A stretch of 64,000 nt of DNA. Source: Bacillus velezensis (GTDB lineage Bacteria > Bacillota > Bacilli > Bacillales > Bacillaceae). The stretch spans positions 248,001 through 312,000 of the forward strand of contig NZ_LLZC01000020.1 of the NCBI RefSeq assembly GCF_001461825.1, in the 5' to 3' direction. Below the pieces are notes generated by a model that made no database searches, had not been told where the DNA came from, and was given only the letters and a program-made list of their open reading frames with translations. The position numbers and the translations under genes were made by a program. Positions 1-7,171 of this stretch are shown here, one piece after another (the stretch's first letter is position 1; the number at the start of each line of letters is the position of its first letter).

Positions 1-277
1 GCAGAGCTATGAAGGCAGCGGAAAGCAAACTTCCGCCCTGCAAATGGAAAATGACCGTTTAAAACGGGAAAACCAAGAACTTCAGTCTAAAACCGAGCAG
101 CTGGAAGCGGCCGTCGAAAAGCTTGAAAAAGATCAAAAAACCATTCAGGAAGACTACGAAACCTTGGTGAAAATTATGAACAGAGCCAGAAAACTAGTTT
201 TATTTGAAGACGACGAGCATGCCTCTCCGTCCTTTAAAATGGACCGGAACGGCAATTTAGAAAAAATGGCCGAATAA
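1..277 (+). CDS. rsfA: RsfA, prespore transcriptional regulator (3' part only)
   Basis: The reading frame is open from base 2 with no start codon in view, so this is the C-terminal part of a gene that begins upstream of the window. The visible residues form a charged heptad-like coiled coil (repeated Glu/Lys/Leu from about residue 15 to 65) and end in a short acidic tail. RsfA is a sigma-F-dependent regulator in the forespore with an N-terminal Myb/SANT-like DNA-binding domain, which is missing here. Assignment rests on the C-terminal coiled coil and on position: rsfA precedes the lipL-cysL-pta block in B. subtilis. A strong hairpin terminator follows. Confidence 0.75.
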   Translation, partial: QSYEGSGKQTSALQMENDRLKRENQELQSKTEQLEAAVEKLEKDQKTIQEDYETLVKIMNRARKLVLFEDDEHASPSFKMDRNGNLEKMAE

Positions 278-280
278 CGG

Positions 281-319
281 AAAAACCCCTTTCCTTGTCA
301 TGGAAAAAGGGGTTTTTGC
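281..319 (+). terminator. Intrinsic terminator of rsfA
   Basis: An inverted repeat (AAAAACCCCTTT / AAAGGGGTTTTT) with a short loop starts just after the rsfA stop. It ends in a T-run and isolates rsfA from the accessory island that follows. Confidence 0.85.
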
Positions 320-487
320 CATTTGTCAATGACGCGCATCCTGATCTATATTAATGTAAACATTGTTCAGGAGGCCTTCTTCCCGCAAGGGCTGCGCATC
401 TCGGTCCCCGCCCGCACATAAGCATAAAGATTCAATTCCTCATCCCAAATGGTTCTTGGGAATTATTGATCGATTAGCTACTGTGCA

Positions 488-498
488 ATACACTGTAT
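488..498. promoter_or_regulatory. Candidate PadR operator
   Basis: A perfect short inverted repeat (ATACA-C-TGTAT) lies about 40 bp before the PadR start, next to a TACAAT sequence that could be a -10 element. PadR-family repressors commonly bind palindromes at their own promoter. The link to this gene is inference from position. Nothing else was recognised in 320-537. Confidence 0.35.
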
Positions 499-537
499 AG
501 AGAATACAATTATTAGATATGATGGGAATGATAGTAA

Positions 538-852
538 ATGAGTAGCCAATTACGAAAAGGAGCGTTGGAACTTTGTGTGTTGTCCCTGCTTCTTTATGAA
601 GATTTATATGGTTATGAATTAATCAAGATCATAAGTGAAACGTTCCCTGTATCGGAGGGCACCATCTACCCCATATTACGAAGACTCACAAAAAATAACT
701 GCCTAAAAACGTATACAGCAGCTTCCGATCAAGGCCCATCACGCAAATATTACAAAGTAACAGAAGAAGGCGCCTTTTATCATCAAACATTAAAATCGGA
801 ATGGCTTGACCTGTCCGAAAAAGTGAACAGCATCATTAAGGAGGGAAAATGA
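538..852 (+). CDS. PadR-family transcriptional regulator
   Basis: A 104-residue winged-helix protein of normal PadR length. The N-terminal half has the family pattern: LRKGALELCVLSLL, then YGYELIK, then the recognition region SEGTIYPILRRL, followed by the wing with GPSRKYYKVTEEG. A short C-terminal helix would mediate dimerisation. PadR proteins usually repress their own operon and are released by small toxic ligands or membrane stress. The stop codon adjoins the ATG of the HAAS protein gene, and that gene's ribosome site lies inside padR, so the two are translationally coupled. A second PadR/HAAS pair occurs at 47596-48562. Confidence 0.9.
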   Translation: MSSQLRKGALELCVLSLLLYEDLYGYELIKIISETFPVSEGTIYPILRRLTKNNCLKTYTAASDQGPSRKYYKVTEEGAFYHQTLKSEWLDLSEKVNSIIKEGK

Positions 853-1407
853 ATGTGTAAAGACCAATATTTAAAACATCTCCGGCGGGAAATAAAAGAT
901 CTGCCGGAACTTGAGCAAAAAGAGATACTCGCCGATATCGGCGAAATATTCCAAATGGGCGGCGCTGAAGGAAAAAGCGATGAACAAATCGCCGGCAATT
1001 TAGGAAACCCCAAAACACTTGCGCGCGCCTTAAAAGCGGATATTTTCATCAATGATGCCGAGGAGCAGAAAACATGGCGCTCCTTTTTCAAAGCATTCGG
1101 CCTGATGCTGGGTATGGGCATGTTCAACTTCATGTTTATGCTGACACCGTTTCTTTTTGCCTCTGTTGCGGTGTTAAGTTTGATGGCGATCGGCCTGATG
1201 CTGATGACCGGATCATTCTTTCTCCTTGTAAAAGTGCCGATTGTAACAGCCATTTTTAACGGATGTATGGTTCTTGGAGCGGGTATGGCGGTGTTTATGG
1301 CCGGATTTGATCTTTCGAAACTGATATTCCGCATCTTTTTGCGCTATTTCAAATGGAATGTCAGCGTTGTAAGGAGGGAAACCATTGAATCGAAAAATGT
1401 GGTATAG
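853..1407 (+). CDS. HAAS/DUF1700-like membrane protein
   Basis: 184 residues. Residues 1-70 form a soluble helical domain with the HAAS pattern (MCKDQYLKHLRREIKDLPE, then EILADIGEIFQMG and GNPKTLARALKAD). This is followed by three or four hydrophobic segments from about residue 80 to 165. The family is routinely encoded beside a PadR regulator and is thought to be a membrane regulatory or sensing partner; no enzyme activity is known. It starts one base after the PadR stop with an AAGGAGGG site. It overlaps the next small ORF and sits upstream of the ABC transporter, suggesting one operon. Confidence 0.8.
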   Translation: MCKDQYLKHLRREIKDLPELEQKEILADIGEIFQMGGAEGKSDEQIAGNLGNPKTLARALKADIFINDAEEQKTWRSFFKAFGLMLGMGMFNFMFMLTPFLFASVAVLSLMAIGLMLMTGSFFLLVKVPIVTAIFNGCMVLGAGMAVFMAGFDLSKLIFRIFLRYFKWNVSVVRRETIESKNVV

Positions 1408-1486
1408 CATTGCTCTCATTTTAATCGCTGCCGGCCTGATCGGAAGCATGTTCTTCGGTTTTGACGGCTTTTACCCTAAATCATAA
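1385..1486 (+). CDS. Small single-span membrane peptide (33 aa)
   Basis: A TTG-initiated ORF with a near-perfect ribosome site (AAGGAGGG, about 7 nt upstream), overlapping the end of the HAAS gene. The product begins MNRKMWYSIALILIAAGLIG, one hydrophobic transmembrane segment, and ends in a short polar tail with GFDGFYPKS. It is followed 18 bp later by the ABC ATPase gene. I recognise no family. The strong ribosome site, operon position and clean hydropathy profile argue that it is real. A role as an accessory subunit of the adjacent ABC transporter is inference. Confidence 0.6.
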   Translation: MNRKMWYSIALILIAAGLIGSMFFGFDGFYPKS

Positions 1487-1504
1487 GGAAGGTGTGCAAA
1501 TATC

Positions 1505-2425
1505 ATGACTGAACCAGCCCTGATATTAAAAGATGTCTCTAAAACAATCAATCATACCCCTATTGTACAGTCAATTTCTTTCGATGTGAGAAAAGGCGAG
1601 ATATTCGGCCTTTTAGGGCCGAACGGCTCAGGAAAAACCACTATTTTCAGAATGATCGTACAGCTTATTAAAAAAACAGAAGGAGCCATTTCATTCAGAG
1701 GCAGACCGGACAGCGACTTTGAATATTTTATGAGACATATCGGGGTTATCATTGAAGGCCCGGATATGTATCCGAATATGACCGCTTTGCAAAACCTGAA
1801 ATATTTCACCAGACTGCGGAGCACCTCGCTGAAAACGGATGACCTTATGAATACCCTTGCAAAAGTCGGACTAGATCAGGCTGCCAGCAAAAAAGTGAAA
1901 CATTTCTCATTAGGCATGAAACAGCGCTTGGGGCTCGCTTATTCTCTTCTTCACAATCCCGGGTTATTAATTCTGGATGAACCGATGAACGGCCTCGATC
2001 CTAAAGGTATGAAAGAATTGCGCACCATTCTTTCTGATTTAGCGAAGCAAGGGGTTTCTATTTTATTATCAAGCCATTTATTGTCGGAAATGGAAGAGAT
2101 TTGCGATAGGGTTGCCTACATTAAAAAGGGACGGATTTTAGGAATTGAAGACATGAAGAACAGACATAATCTTGGTCAGAAAAAGCTGTTTACCGTCACG
2201 GTCGATCATCCGGCAAGGGCGAAAGAAATATTAGAGCGGGAAGGTATTCTTCAAGTACAGCAAAAAGACAGCCGCGTCATTGAATTGGAAGCGGAAGAAG
2301 ATACCATCCCGTATGTCATTAAATCTTTGGCAGAGAAAGAGATTCTGATTTCCCGCGTTTCTGCAAGAACTTTGTCATTGGAAGAGAAATACATGATGAT
2401 TACAGATCAGGAGGACGCGGTATGA
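1505..2425 (+). CDS. ABC transporter ATP-binding protein
   Basis: 306 residues. Walker A GPNGSGKTT is at about 38-46, the signature HFSLGMKQRLGL near 137, and Walker B LLILDEPMNGLDP near 156. The switch-region histidine lies in the LLSSHLLSEME segment. The C-terminal 90 residues form the extra domain typical of bacitracin-type (BcrA) exporters. It overlaps the following permease gene by 4 nt, so the two form an ABC-2-type export pair. The substrate is unknown. The pair converges on a peptide-encoding operon at 3365-6109, which makes peptide export or immunity a reasonable guess. Confidence 0.9.
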   Translation: MTEPALILKDVSKTINHTPIVQSISFDVRKGEIFGLLGPNGSGKTTIFRMIVQLIKKTEGAISFRGRPDSDFEYFMRHIGVIIEGPDMYPNMTALQNLKYFTRLRSTSLKTDDLMNTLAKVGLDQAASKKVKHFSLGMKQRLGLAYSLLHNPGLLILDEPMNGLDPKGMKELRTILSDLAKQGVSILLSSHLLSEMEEICDRVAYIKKGRILGIEDMKNRHNLGQKKLFTVTVDHPARAKEILEREGILQVQQKDSRVIELEAEEDTIPYVIKSLAEKEILISRVSARTLSLEEKYMMITDQEDAV

Positions 2426-3375
2426 GCATATTTCATCTGGCGCAGAACGAATTCATAAAAATAACCCGAAAAAAAGGCACACTTTTATCTCTTTTTTTCC
2501 TGTTTCTCATCGTTTTGCTGGCCGGCCTTATTATGAATCATGAGTTAGATGCTTCCTCGGATAACAATTGGAAAGAACGGCTTCTCGCCGAAAAAAAACA
2601 GGAAGAAATTGATAAACCGGCTGAAACGACAGGCGTTTATTATTCTGCTGATGTTAAGAATAAAGACTATTATTTGGAGCATAACATCAACCCTTATGAA
2701 TGGAACGGCTGGAGGTTTTTCGGCACGGTTACTTCAAACGGGCTTGAGATTTTCGTAAGCTTAACCGCGATTTTAACCGTCAGCGGGGTTGTTTCTAAAG
2801 AGTTTGCCCTTGGGACGATTAAGTTTATCGCTACAAGCCCGAACCGAAGATGGCGGATTTTAACATCGAAATTTCTGGCCTCCCTTCTGTTTACCGGTAT
2901 GGTTTACTTATTTTACTGTATGAGCTGTTTGCTGATCGGCGGCGTGTTATTCGGTTTTTCCAATGCTTCATATCCGCTCGTCTATACTCATTTAAATGAC
3001 AGTCTGTATACCATCAGTTCAATCAAAGCATCCGGAATCATTCTGCTTTTGCGTTTCATATCAATTATAAGCATTGTCACCATTGCGTTCACTTTGTCAG
3101 TATTGTGCAAAAGCCAGGCGCTCTCCCTCTGCTTATCGATTTTACTGCTGTTTGCCGGCAGTATATTGGGCGGAACTGATTTGCTTGCCCAATTTACGTG
3201 GTATAAATTTACGCTCTTTCCGCATTTAAACCTCGTTGCTTATGTAAATAAAAGCGCGGGTGATGCGATTTCAACGTTAAACATCCCCTATTCCGTGACG
3301 GTTATAGCGATCTACTTTCTTATTTGTTTATTGATTTCTTTTTCCGTCTTTCAAAAGAGAGACATTACAGCATAG
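2422..3375 (+). CDS. ABC-2-type transporter permease
   Basis: 317 residues with about six transmembrane segments: one at 22-40, a soluble extracellular loop of about 70 residues with TTGVYYSADVKNKDYY, then five more from about 112 to the C-terminus. This matches single-gene permeases that pair with BcrA-like ATPases in antimicrobial peptide export or immunity. It overlaps the ATPase gene by 4 nt. Its last codons overlap the 3' end of the convergent operon by 11 nt, with no terminator hairpin between the two transcription units. Confidence 0.85.
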   Translation: MSIFHLAQNEFIKITRKKGTLLSLFFLFLIVLLAGLIMNHELDASSDNNWKERLLAEKKQEEIDKPAETTGVYYSADVKNKDYYLEHNINPYEWNGWRFFGTVTSNGLEIFVSLTAILTVSGVVSKEFALGTIKFIATSPNRRWRILTSKFLASLLFTGMVYLFYCMSCLLIGGVLFGFSNASYPLVYTHLNDSLYTISSIKASGIILLLRFISIISIVTIAFTLSVLCKSQALSLCLSILLLFAGSILGGTDLLAQFTWYKFTLFPHLNLVAYVNKSAGDAISTLNIPYSVTVIAIYFLICLLISFSVFQKRDITA

Positions 3376-4201
3376 ACAGAGAGGCGGCGGCATAATGAGC
3401 GGACGGCAGGAAATACTGCCGGTCCAGCAATTTGCCGCTGACCGCCCCTTGGTCCATCGCTAATGGATTCAAATAACCGAAGCTCCCGCTGCTTCGCTGC
3501 TGAAAGCGTAGAAATTCCCGCCCTTCCCGTATAAAAAGCGCCTCATCGAATTGGAGAAATTTCATAATGGCTGTGTATTTTGCAACGGCGTCAATGTGAT
3601 ACTTTCTGCACTCGGCTAACATTAAACCTGAAAAAGCAAAGTCTGATGTTTTGTACCATTCCGTGAGAAAAGGCTGCAATTCTTTCATTTGCAAATAAGT
3701 GACGGCATAAAGGGCATCCGCCTGTTCTTCCTGGATGCCGCCCGGTGCCATGAGCAAATCGGCCTCACGTTTCATTACGGTTTCTAAGAACACGATCAGT
3801 TCTTCCGGAGTCATCGCCCCAAAATAAGCCCCTAACACCATGAGGATCATAGAGGAAGGCTCTGATTTCAGTTCCTCTTGTAAACCGCGGACCATTTGTT
3901 CAAGTCCGTTATGAAAAAAGATGCTTTTTGCGGCATCCATCCTGCGGTATATATGATACGCATACGCGAACAGGACCGGATGGCATTCGTGCGTTTTTTC
4001 TCCAAAATAACGGTCTAAGAATAGAATGACTTCTTCTGTATCCTTTCTTTTTTCAAAGTGATGACATGCCGCTAAACCGCAAAACAGGTGCATGAGATCA
4101 TCTGCTTCCATTTCTTCCGGCTGCAGCTGAATGTTCTTCCAAAAACCCAGCAGCCATTCTTCTGTTTTTTTTATATTAAAATGTTCCTTGACTATCCGCA
4201 T
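3365..4201 (-). CDS. Unknown helical protein, third protein of the peptide operon
   Basis: 278 residues from the ATG at 4201, which has a GGAGTGTG ribosome site; a longer GTG start at 4210 is less likely. The sequence is almost entirely alpha-helical with no membrane segment. Near the C-terminus it has RFQQRSSGSFGYLNPLA, recalling the QxxDGSxG turn of alpha/alpha-toroid proteins (prenyltransferase and terpene-cyclase-like folds). No catalytic motif was recognised. The start lies inside the preceding gene (10-nt overlap), so the two are translationally coupled. Function unknown; the toroid suggestion is inference. Confidence 0.7.
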   Translation of the reverse strand: MRIVKEHFNIKKTEEWLLGFWKNIQLQPEEMEADDLMHLFCGLAACHHFEKRKDTEEVILFLDRYFGEKTHECHPVLFAYAYHIYRRMDAAKSIFFHNGLEQMVRGLQEELKSEPSSMILMVLGAYFGAMTPEELIVFLETVMKREADLLMAPGGIQEEQADALYAVTYLQMKELQPFLTEWYKTSDFAFSGLMLAECRKYHIDAVAKYTAIMKFLQFDEALFIREGREFLRFQQRSSGSFGYLNPLAMDQGAVSGKLLDRQYFLPSAHYAAASLSML

Positions 4202-4956
4202 GTTCCACACTCCAGATTCAGAATCTCAATCGCCGGCAGAAGAGCCGGAGCACAATGAATGGATGGATTCTCGTTATTTATATGATGAAGAGCCGCTTGA
4301 CAGCCATAAAAAAATGGATCGATACACGATTGGATAAATAACATATTGCACAGCTGTTTCATTTTTCGGCTGCCGAGACAAAACACAAGCCATTTTTGAA
4401 TGGACGCCTTCAAGCCGGGATGAAGCAGATGCTCTCCCTCATTCAAATGAAGAAGACAGTACTCGACAAACTCCAGCTCGTTTTCAGCTGTTCTTTTCCA
4501 TGCGTCATGGAGCAAAGGCTGAAACATCGAATTCTTGTAAAAGCGCACTTTTTCATGGTCAGTTGACATTCCCAGCTCGTTCAGCAAACCGGCGAATTCG
4601 GCGTATTTAAAATAAGGCCATTCTTTTTTTATAAGATAGCCGTTTTGCAATCCGTGACGTATGACCTGATCATCCGAATCCATTCCCTGCTTCTTTTTAT
4701 AAGCTTTTGCCGTTAAATAGATATGAATCAACTCATTGACAATGGCCGTGTTACAGTGAAACAGATCTTCCCAGCATGACTTATCAACGAAAGCGGAGGC
4801 AATCCTTTCAGTATGTTCTTTTACAGCGGAAGAATGGCTCGTCTTCCTGCAGTATTTGCAGAAGCCGGCAAACAGCTGAATGCTCTTTTGATCCGGAAGC
4901 GATTGTTCAGCAAAAGATAATAAAAATTGATCCGCCTCTTCAGCTAATCTGTTCAA
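4192..4956 (-). CDS. Unknown helical protein, second protein of the peptide operon
   Basis: 254 residues from a TTG one base after the preceding gene's stop, with AAAGGAAC as ribosome site. A longer frame exists up to 5058 but would overlap the upstream gene by about 100 nt, so I chose the coupled TTG. The protein is helical and soluble and has several cysteines, including the C-terminal LECGTCG and the segment FCKYCRKTSH. It resembles its two neighbours in size and helical character, so the three may be diverged copies or subunits of one complex. No known domain was recognised. Confidence 0.65.
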   Translation of the reverse strand: MNRLAEEADQFLLSFAEQSLPDQKSIQLFAGFCKYCRKTSHSSAVKEHTERIASAFVDKSCWEDLFHCNTAIVNELIHIYLTAKAYKKKQGMDSDDQVIRHGLQNGYLIKKEWPYFKYAEFAGLLNELGMSTDHEKVRFYKNSMFQPLLHDAWKRTAENELEFVEYCLLHLNEGEHLLHPGLKASIQKWLVFCLGSRKMKQLCNMLFIQSCIDPFFYGCQAALHHINNENPSIHCAPALLPAIEILNLECGTCG

Positions 4957-4957
4957 G

Positions 4958-5881
4958 TTAATCGTTCCTTTCTGCTCTAAGACAGGCATGCGCGGCACCC
5001 GCGGCGACAAGTGTTGTATGATAGCAATGTTTGAACACATCTTCTCTTCGCTGTTCACCTTTCAAACCGGGTTTATGTTGATAGGTGATGCTCGGGACAT
5101 TCCCCTCTTTCATTCGGCCCTGATAGATTTTATTCCAGGCTGCTTCATAGAGCGGTTTATGGTTGTCCTTATCCATGTCGATATGTAAAAAAGAGCTGCA
5201 CATCAATAATTCACTGGTAATATCTAAATTCTCAAGACAGATATAGATCCCGAGAAATTTCAGGACCTTTTCTTTTAAGGACGGCAGATGATACTCTTTA
5301 TCCGTAAGCGAAGAACATCCCATGTCTGTTATATAAAAAATCGTATGAGTGATACTGTACGCATCATGATCCGTCATATATGTATTTGGGATATCCTGAC
5401 CAGCTGCTGTGTAGTGATATAAGTCAGAAAAATCCGTTATTTCCGAGGTTACGCCTGCTCTTTGCAGACTGTACTTCAGATCCATTTTCCGAAAGGGAAT
5501 TTTAGCAAGGCTGCGATCAAAACGCGCTGCCGTGAATTTTTCCAGCTCCCATATCACCGAAGCCCGTGACGGATGATCAGTCAAGGTAAGAAATTCACCC
5601 GCAATAGCCAATCCGGCGAGACCGTCCGGATCAAAATGAATAAATTCTTCAAGCTGATCATTACGGAGCCTTTCTGTAATAAACTCCGTTAAAACAGCAA
5701 CTTCCTTATCATCTGCCTGATTTCTGATCAGGTAATTGGTAAGAAAAATGAGTTCTATAAATGTTTTAAGGCGCCACCTGAAATCATTCGCTACTTTATG
5801 ATTCATATCAAAGTAATGGATATTTTTAACAATCCATGACAGTGCTCCCCGCTTAATTTCTCTTATATACTCTTGTGTCAC
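4958..5881 (-). CDS. Unknown helical protein, first protein of the peptide operon (possibly DUF6895-like)
   Basis: 307 residues from the GTG at 5881, preceded by AGGCGGTGA, a near-consensus ribosome site. The frame also allows a TTG at 5917. The protein is soluble and helix-rich. A central segment HDAYSITHTIFYITDMG recalls the conserved TH..F..TD.G motif of an uncharacterised helical family that I associate with DUF6895; this is recall and was not checked. It follows the 59-aa peptide gene by about 50 nt and is followed without a gap by two more proteins of similar type, so it probably acts on or with the peptide. Confidence 0.65.
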   Translation of the reverse strand: MTQEYIREIKRGALSWIVKNIHYFDMNHKVANDFRWRLKTFIELIFLTNYLIRNQADDKEVAVLTEFITERLRNDQLEEFIHFDPDGLAGLAIAGEFLTLTDHPSRASVIWELEKFTAARFDRSLAKIPFRKMDLKYSLQRAGVTSEITDFSDLYHYTAAGQDIPNTYMTDHDAYSITHTIFYITDMGCSSLTDKEYHLPSLKEKVLKFLGIYICLENLDITSELLMCSSFLHIDMDKDNHKPLYEAAWNKIYQGRMKEGNVPSITYQHKPGLKGEQRREDVFKHCYHTTLVAAGAAHACLRAERND

Positions 5882-5929
5882 ACTCTCACCGCCTCGTCTC
5901 AGATGTGTAGGCTCCAAACAGTGATTATC

Positions 5930-6109
5930 CTACTTTTGAGCGGCTAAATCAGAGAAATTCAAATTCGGGTTTTGATTGTCTTCTTGGCTCGGCACTACAA
6001 GCACCCAGCCGCTCCAAGCGAAAGAATTGCCTGATTGTTCCGCATCTCCGGCTAACAAATGCGTCGGGATCGTGATTCTTTTTTCTTCTTTTATTTTTTT
6101 AAAGTTCAT
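5930..6109 (-). CDS. 59-aa peptide, candidate precursor of a modified or secreted peptide
   Basis: First gene of the operon, ATG at 6109 with a clear AAGGAG site 8 nt upstream. The product begins MNFKKIKEEKRITIPTHLLA and has a charged N-terminal leader-like part. It continues with GDAEQSGNSFAWSGWVLVVP (two tryptophans, glycines, a hydrophobic stretch) and ends in an Asn/Gln-rich tail, QNPNLNFSDLAAQK. It has no cysteine, no signal peptide and no match to a bacteriocin I know. The size, leader/core-like polarity, first position in a compact operon of unknown proteins and a nearby exporter fit a ribosomally made, modified peptide. A small structural or regulatory protein is the alternative. Confidence 0.65.
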   Translation of the reverse strand: MNFKKIKEEKRITIPTHLLAGDAEQSGNSFAWSGWVLVVPSQEDNQNPNLNFSDLAAQK

Positions 6110-6143
6110 ATCTCCATCTCCTTCAGTTTATAGAATTATTTGG

Positions 6144-6189
6144 AACCTACATAAATATATTAATCAAATAAGGTATATAATGTAAACTA
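6144..6189 (-). promoter_or_regulatory. Possible promoter of the peptide operon
   Basis: The region 6110-6245 upstream of the peptide gene is very AT-rich. On the - strand it contains TTTACA followed after about 18 bp by TAATAT, a plausible sigma-A pair ahead of the AAGGAG site. Several other AT-rich boxes would fit almost as well. Confidence 0.35.
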
Positions 6190-6244
6190 GTTTTCATATA
6201 ACACTTCTTTTTCACTATAACTAAATAGTATATAATTACCAAAA

Positions 6245-6272
6245 ACAAAAAAAGCCCGGACTTAGTCCAAGC
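6245..6272 (-). terminator. Terminator of lipL
   Basis: The stem AAGCTTGGAC / GTCCGGGCTT (two G-U pairs) includes the lipL stop codon. It is followed on the - strand by a run of seven T. Confidence 0.8.
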
Positions 6273-7125
6273 TTTCCTGCGTGCCGAACACCTTCTCATT
6301 CCGTTCCAGCATTCGGGTCAGATTTTTTTCAAATACCTTCTCTTCTTCCGGCGATAATCCGGCTTCATACAGGCGGCCGCTGAGTTCCTTCAGTTCGGTC
6401 AAAAGCGCCAGCATTAAGTCTTGCACGGTAATGTCCGTTTGCAGCAATTCGCTTAATGAAGCCATCGTTTCGGGCCGGATATCGGGATATACGCCTTTTG
6501 TATCGTTGCTTTTGTCTTTTAAAGCGGCTTGATAGAAACGTCTGATCAGATCGGCGCGTTCGCTTCCGCTTTTATCGGCGCAGAGATAAATCTGAACCGC
6601 GGTTCCGCCCCGCAGGCGCCTTTGTGAGATTCCCGCGAATTTTCGGCCGCCGATGCTGAGATCGTAGCTGCCCGGACAGTACGATCCTTTAATTTCATAT
6701 GCTTCAATTTCAGCATTGTGCGGACGCAGCATCCGCCGCACCAGCTCTGTCATCGCCTCGTAGCCTCTGTCGATGTCGATGCCTTTTTTCTCATCTTCAA
6801 AAATAAGCGAGATATTCAATACGCCTTCGTCCAGTACGACGGCGAGGCCTCCGGAATTGCGGACAATGACACTGTAGCCTTCGTCCTCCAGCAATTTCAC
6901 GCCGTCCTCTAAAAACGGCAGACGCGTGTCCTGAATGCCGAGCACGATCGTCCGGTGGTGCACCCAGGAGCGTGCCGTCGCAGGCGATTCCCCTTTGCCT
7001 ACGGAGGCGCACAGCGTATCATCCATTGCGAATGACTGCTTCGCATCAAAATAAGGGCCGAGGCTGGATTGGTCAATGATTCTCCAGCTCGGCTGCATCA
7101 GTAAATCAATCGGTTGCTTTCCCAT
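6262..7125 (-). CDS. lipL: Octanoyl-[GcvH]:protein N-octanoyltransferase
   Basis: 287 residues (about 281 in B. subtilis LipL, formerly YwfL). LipL moves the octanoyl group from GcvH to the E2 subunits of 2-oxoacid dehydrogenases, the amidotransfer step of lipoate synthesis. The biotin/lipoate-ligase fold is recognisable from [16 protein letters not shown] (90-104) and [19 protein letters not shown], whose Cys150 is the catalytic acyl-enzyme residue of the family. The C-terminus is a little longer than usual. The gene appears monocistronic, with its own terminator. Confidence 0.95.
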   Translation of the reverse strand: MGKQPIDLLMQPSWRIIDQSSLGPYFDAKQSFAMDDTLCASVGKGESPATARSWVHHRTIVLGIQDTRLPFLEDGVKLLEDEGYSVIVRNSGGLAVVLDEGVLNISLIFEDEKKGIDIDRGYEAMTELVRRMLRPHNAEIEAYEIKGSYCPGSYDLSIGGRKFAGISQRRLRGGTAVQIYLCADKSGSERADLIRRFYQAALKDKSNDTKGVYPDIRPETMASLSELLQTDITVQDLMLALLTELKELSGRLYEAGLSPEEEKVFEKNLTRMLERNEKVFGTQESLD

Positions 7126-7171
7126 CTATATTAAATCCCTTTCGTCATAGGCTTTCCATGCATTTATTATA

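Noticed and set aside
783-1334. 183-codon - strand ORF opposite the HAAS gene
   Set aside because: Antisense to a well-supported, RBS-preceded gene; the translated product has no recognisable domain.
4956-5058. Longer start for the second protein of the peptide operon
   Set aside because: It would overlap the upstream gene by about 100 nt; the TTG one base after that gene's stop has a ribosome site and fits the compact operon.
5976-6185. 69-codon + strand ORF across the peptide gene
   Set aside because: Antisense to the 59-aa peptide gene and without a ribosome site; the - strand frame is much better supported.
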